DNA from: Halobacteroidaceae bacterium | Lineage (GTDB): Bacteria > Bacillota > Halanaerobiia > B1SED10-174 | Assembly (NCBI GenBank): GCA_003550445.1 | Contig: PUKG01000289.1 | Span: 1 to 5,442, forward strand | Length of the DNA: 5,442 nucleotides | Direction of reading: 5' to 3' | In this document: piece by piece, positions 4,754 to 5,442 of the stretch | Layout: each line of letters begins with the position of its first letter | Position numbering within the stretch: position 1 is the first letter of the stretch | Made by a program: the position numbers and the translations under genes | Notes under the pieces: generated by a model | What the model saw: only the letters and a program-made list of their open reading frames with translations | What the model was told of the DNA's origin: nothing | Databases searched by the model: none

Positions 4754-5442
4754 AATATGCAGTGGAAGGGCTGGAGTTGGATAATAAAATTATTCTAGAC
4801 GCTGCAGTGGGTGCGGGAAGGGCTACCGCCTTTTGGGCCGATAAATTGGCCAAATTTAAAGCTTCATCAAAAATAATTGGTGTTGATATTGATCTTCCCC
4901 CGGAATGGGAAGAAAAAGTTATAGAACGTTTGGGTTCTAACAAAAGGTTTGTTGAACTGGTTGAAGGGGATATTTTTTCTTTAGATTTTCTGGAAGATAG
5001 CTCTGTAGACATAATAAATTGTGGTGATACCATTATATTTTTAAATCCTCAACCCATTAAGCTTTTAAAAGCATTGGGAGAATTTAAAAGGATTCTAAAA
5101 CCGGGTGGAGATTTAATCATTACCTCCGAATATCCCTCAAAAGATCTGGATAAAAAAGAAGGACAATGGAAGCGCTGGCAGTTAAGCCAGAGTATAAGCC
5201 AGCTTTCAGGAAAAACATTTTCTGTAGAGCCTGGATTAGAAGAAGTAAAATATGCTTTAAAAATTCTTGGGTTTGAGATTACGGGAGAGAAAGAATTCCC
5301 CCAGAAAAAAATAGAAAATTGCCGGGAAGTAATGGAAGAATGGAAAGAAACCTGGCTCAGAGAAACACAAAAAATTCCCTGGGGAGAAAGATTTCGCAAA
5401 ACACTTGTAGCGGAAATTGAAAGTGTTTATTCAAACATAATT
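4741..5442 (+). CDS. Class I SAM-dependent methyltransferase (3' end beyond window)
   Basis: An open frame from TTG at 4741 runs to the window edge and gives 234 residues with no stop. The start is supported by GGGAGGGG ending at 4735, 5 bases upstream. The Rossmann-fold methyltransferase motifs are in order. Motif I is ILDAAVGAGRAT, with D20 and G24-x-G26 (SAM binding). The acidic residue after strand 2 is in GVDID (D49/D51). Motif II-like is VEGDIFSLDF (G76-D77), followed by VDIINCGDTIIFLN after strand 4. The post-motif helix and strand read FKRILKPGGDLIIT (115-128). The C-terminal 100 residues are charged and helical and may shape the acceptor site; the acceptor (small molecule, protein or nucleic acid) cannot be told. 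It overlaps the GNAT gene by 13 bases in another frame, so translation is probably coupled. The full length is unknown. Confidence 0.85.
   Translation, partial: MDPLEYAVEGLELDNKIILDAAVGAGRATAFWADKLAKFKASSKIIGVDIDLPPEWEEKVIERLGSNKRFVELVEGDIFSLDFLEDSSVDIINCGDTIIFLNPQPIKLLKALGEFKRILKPGGDLIITSEYPSKDLDKKEGQWKRWQLSQSISQLSGKTFSVEPGLEEVKYALKILGFEITGEKEFPQKKIENCREVMEEWKETWLRETQKIPWGERFRKTLVAEIESVYSNII

Noticed and set aside
4662..5399. Two minus-strand open frames (4662-5033 and 5049-5399)
   Set aside because: Both lie opposite the methyltransferase (the first also reaches into the GNAT 3' end), whose plus-strand frame has clear ordered motifs; the minus-strand products are rich in Ser, Pro and Phe and match nothing I recognise.

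Overview
The window reads as a piece of a moderately AT-rich (roughly 40% G+C by eye) bacterial chromosome, most likely a clostridial-type member of the Bacillota (Firmicutes). This rests on very strong Shine-Dalgarno sites (one matches the 16S rRNA 3' end over 11 bases), heavy use of GTG and TTG starts, AGG/AGA arginine codons, a TATAAT-type -10 with an AT-rich leader, and genes typical of that phylum. The genus cannot be named. Every supported gene is on the + strand. There is no rRNA, tRNA, transposase, integrase or CRISPR array.

Left block, 1-3089: four tightly spaced genes that look like one operon. The tail of a DinB-like helical-bundle protein (3-236) overlaps by 4 bases a 464-residue protein with an N-terminal SEC-C zinc motif and a C-terminal helix-turn-helix/cyclin-like segment (233-1627). 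After 45 bases comes a Cof-type HAD phosphatase (1673-2524; its start is better placed at 1673 than at the upstream in-frame GTG at 1649). A GNAT N-acetyltransferase (2529-3089) follows 4 bases later, with its ribosome site built into the stop codon of the HAD gene.

Middle block, 3090-3948: a leader with a candidate -10 box and an orphan ribosome site, then a small single-pass membrane protein with two divergent InlB-type B-repeats (3346-3891), then a clear rho-independent terminator (3924-3948). This looks like a one-gene transcription unit.

Right block, 3949-5442: a very AT-rich spacer with a candidate promoter (4096-4122), then a streptothricin-acetyltransferase-like GNAT gene (4154-4753) overlapping by 13 bases a class I SAM-dependent methyltransferase that runs off the window (4741-5442).

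The genes look like housekeeping or stress/small-molecule-modifying accessory functions (phosphatase, two acetyltransferases, methyltransferase, DinB-like protein) rather than one recognisable pathway. I see no convincing new multi-gene system. The points most worth checking are the unexplained reading frame with an orphan ribosome site at 3171-3440, the SEC-C plus HTH protein, the non-ATG start usage, and the strong excess of CCWGG sites.
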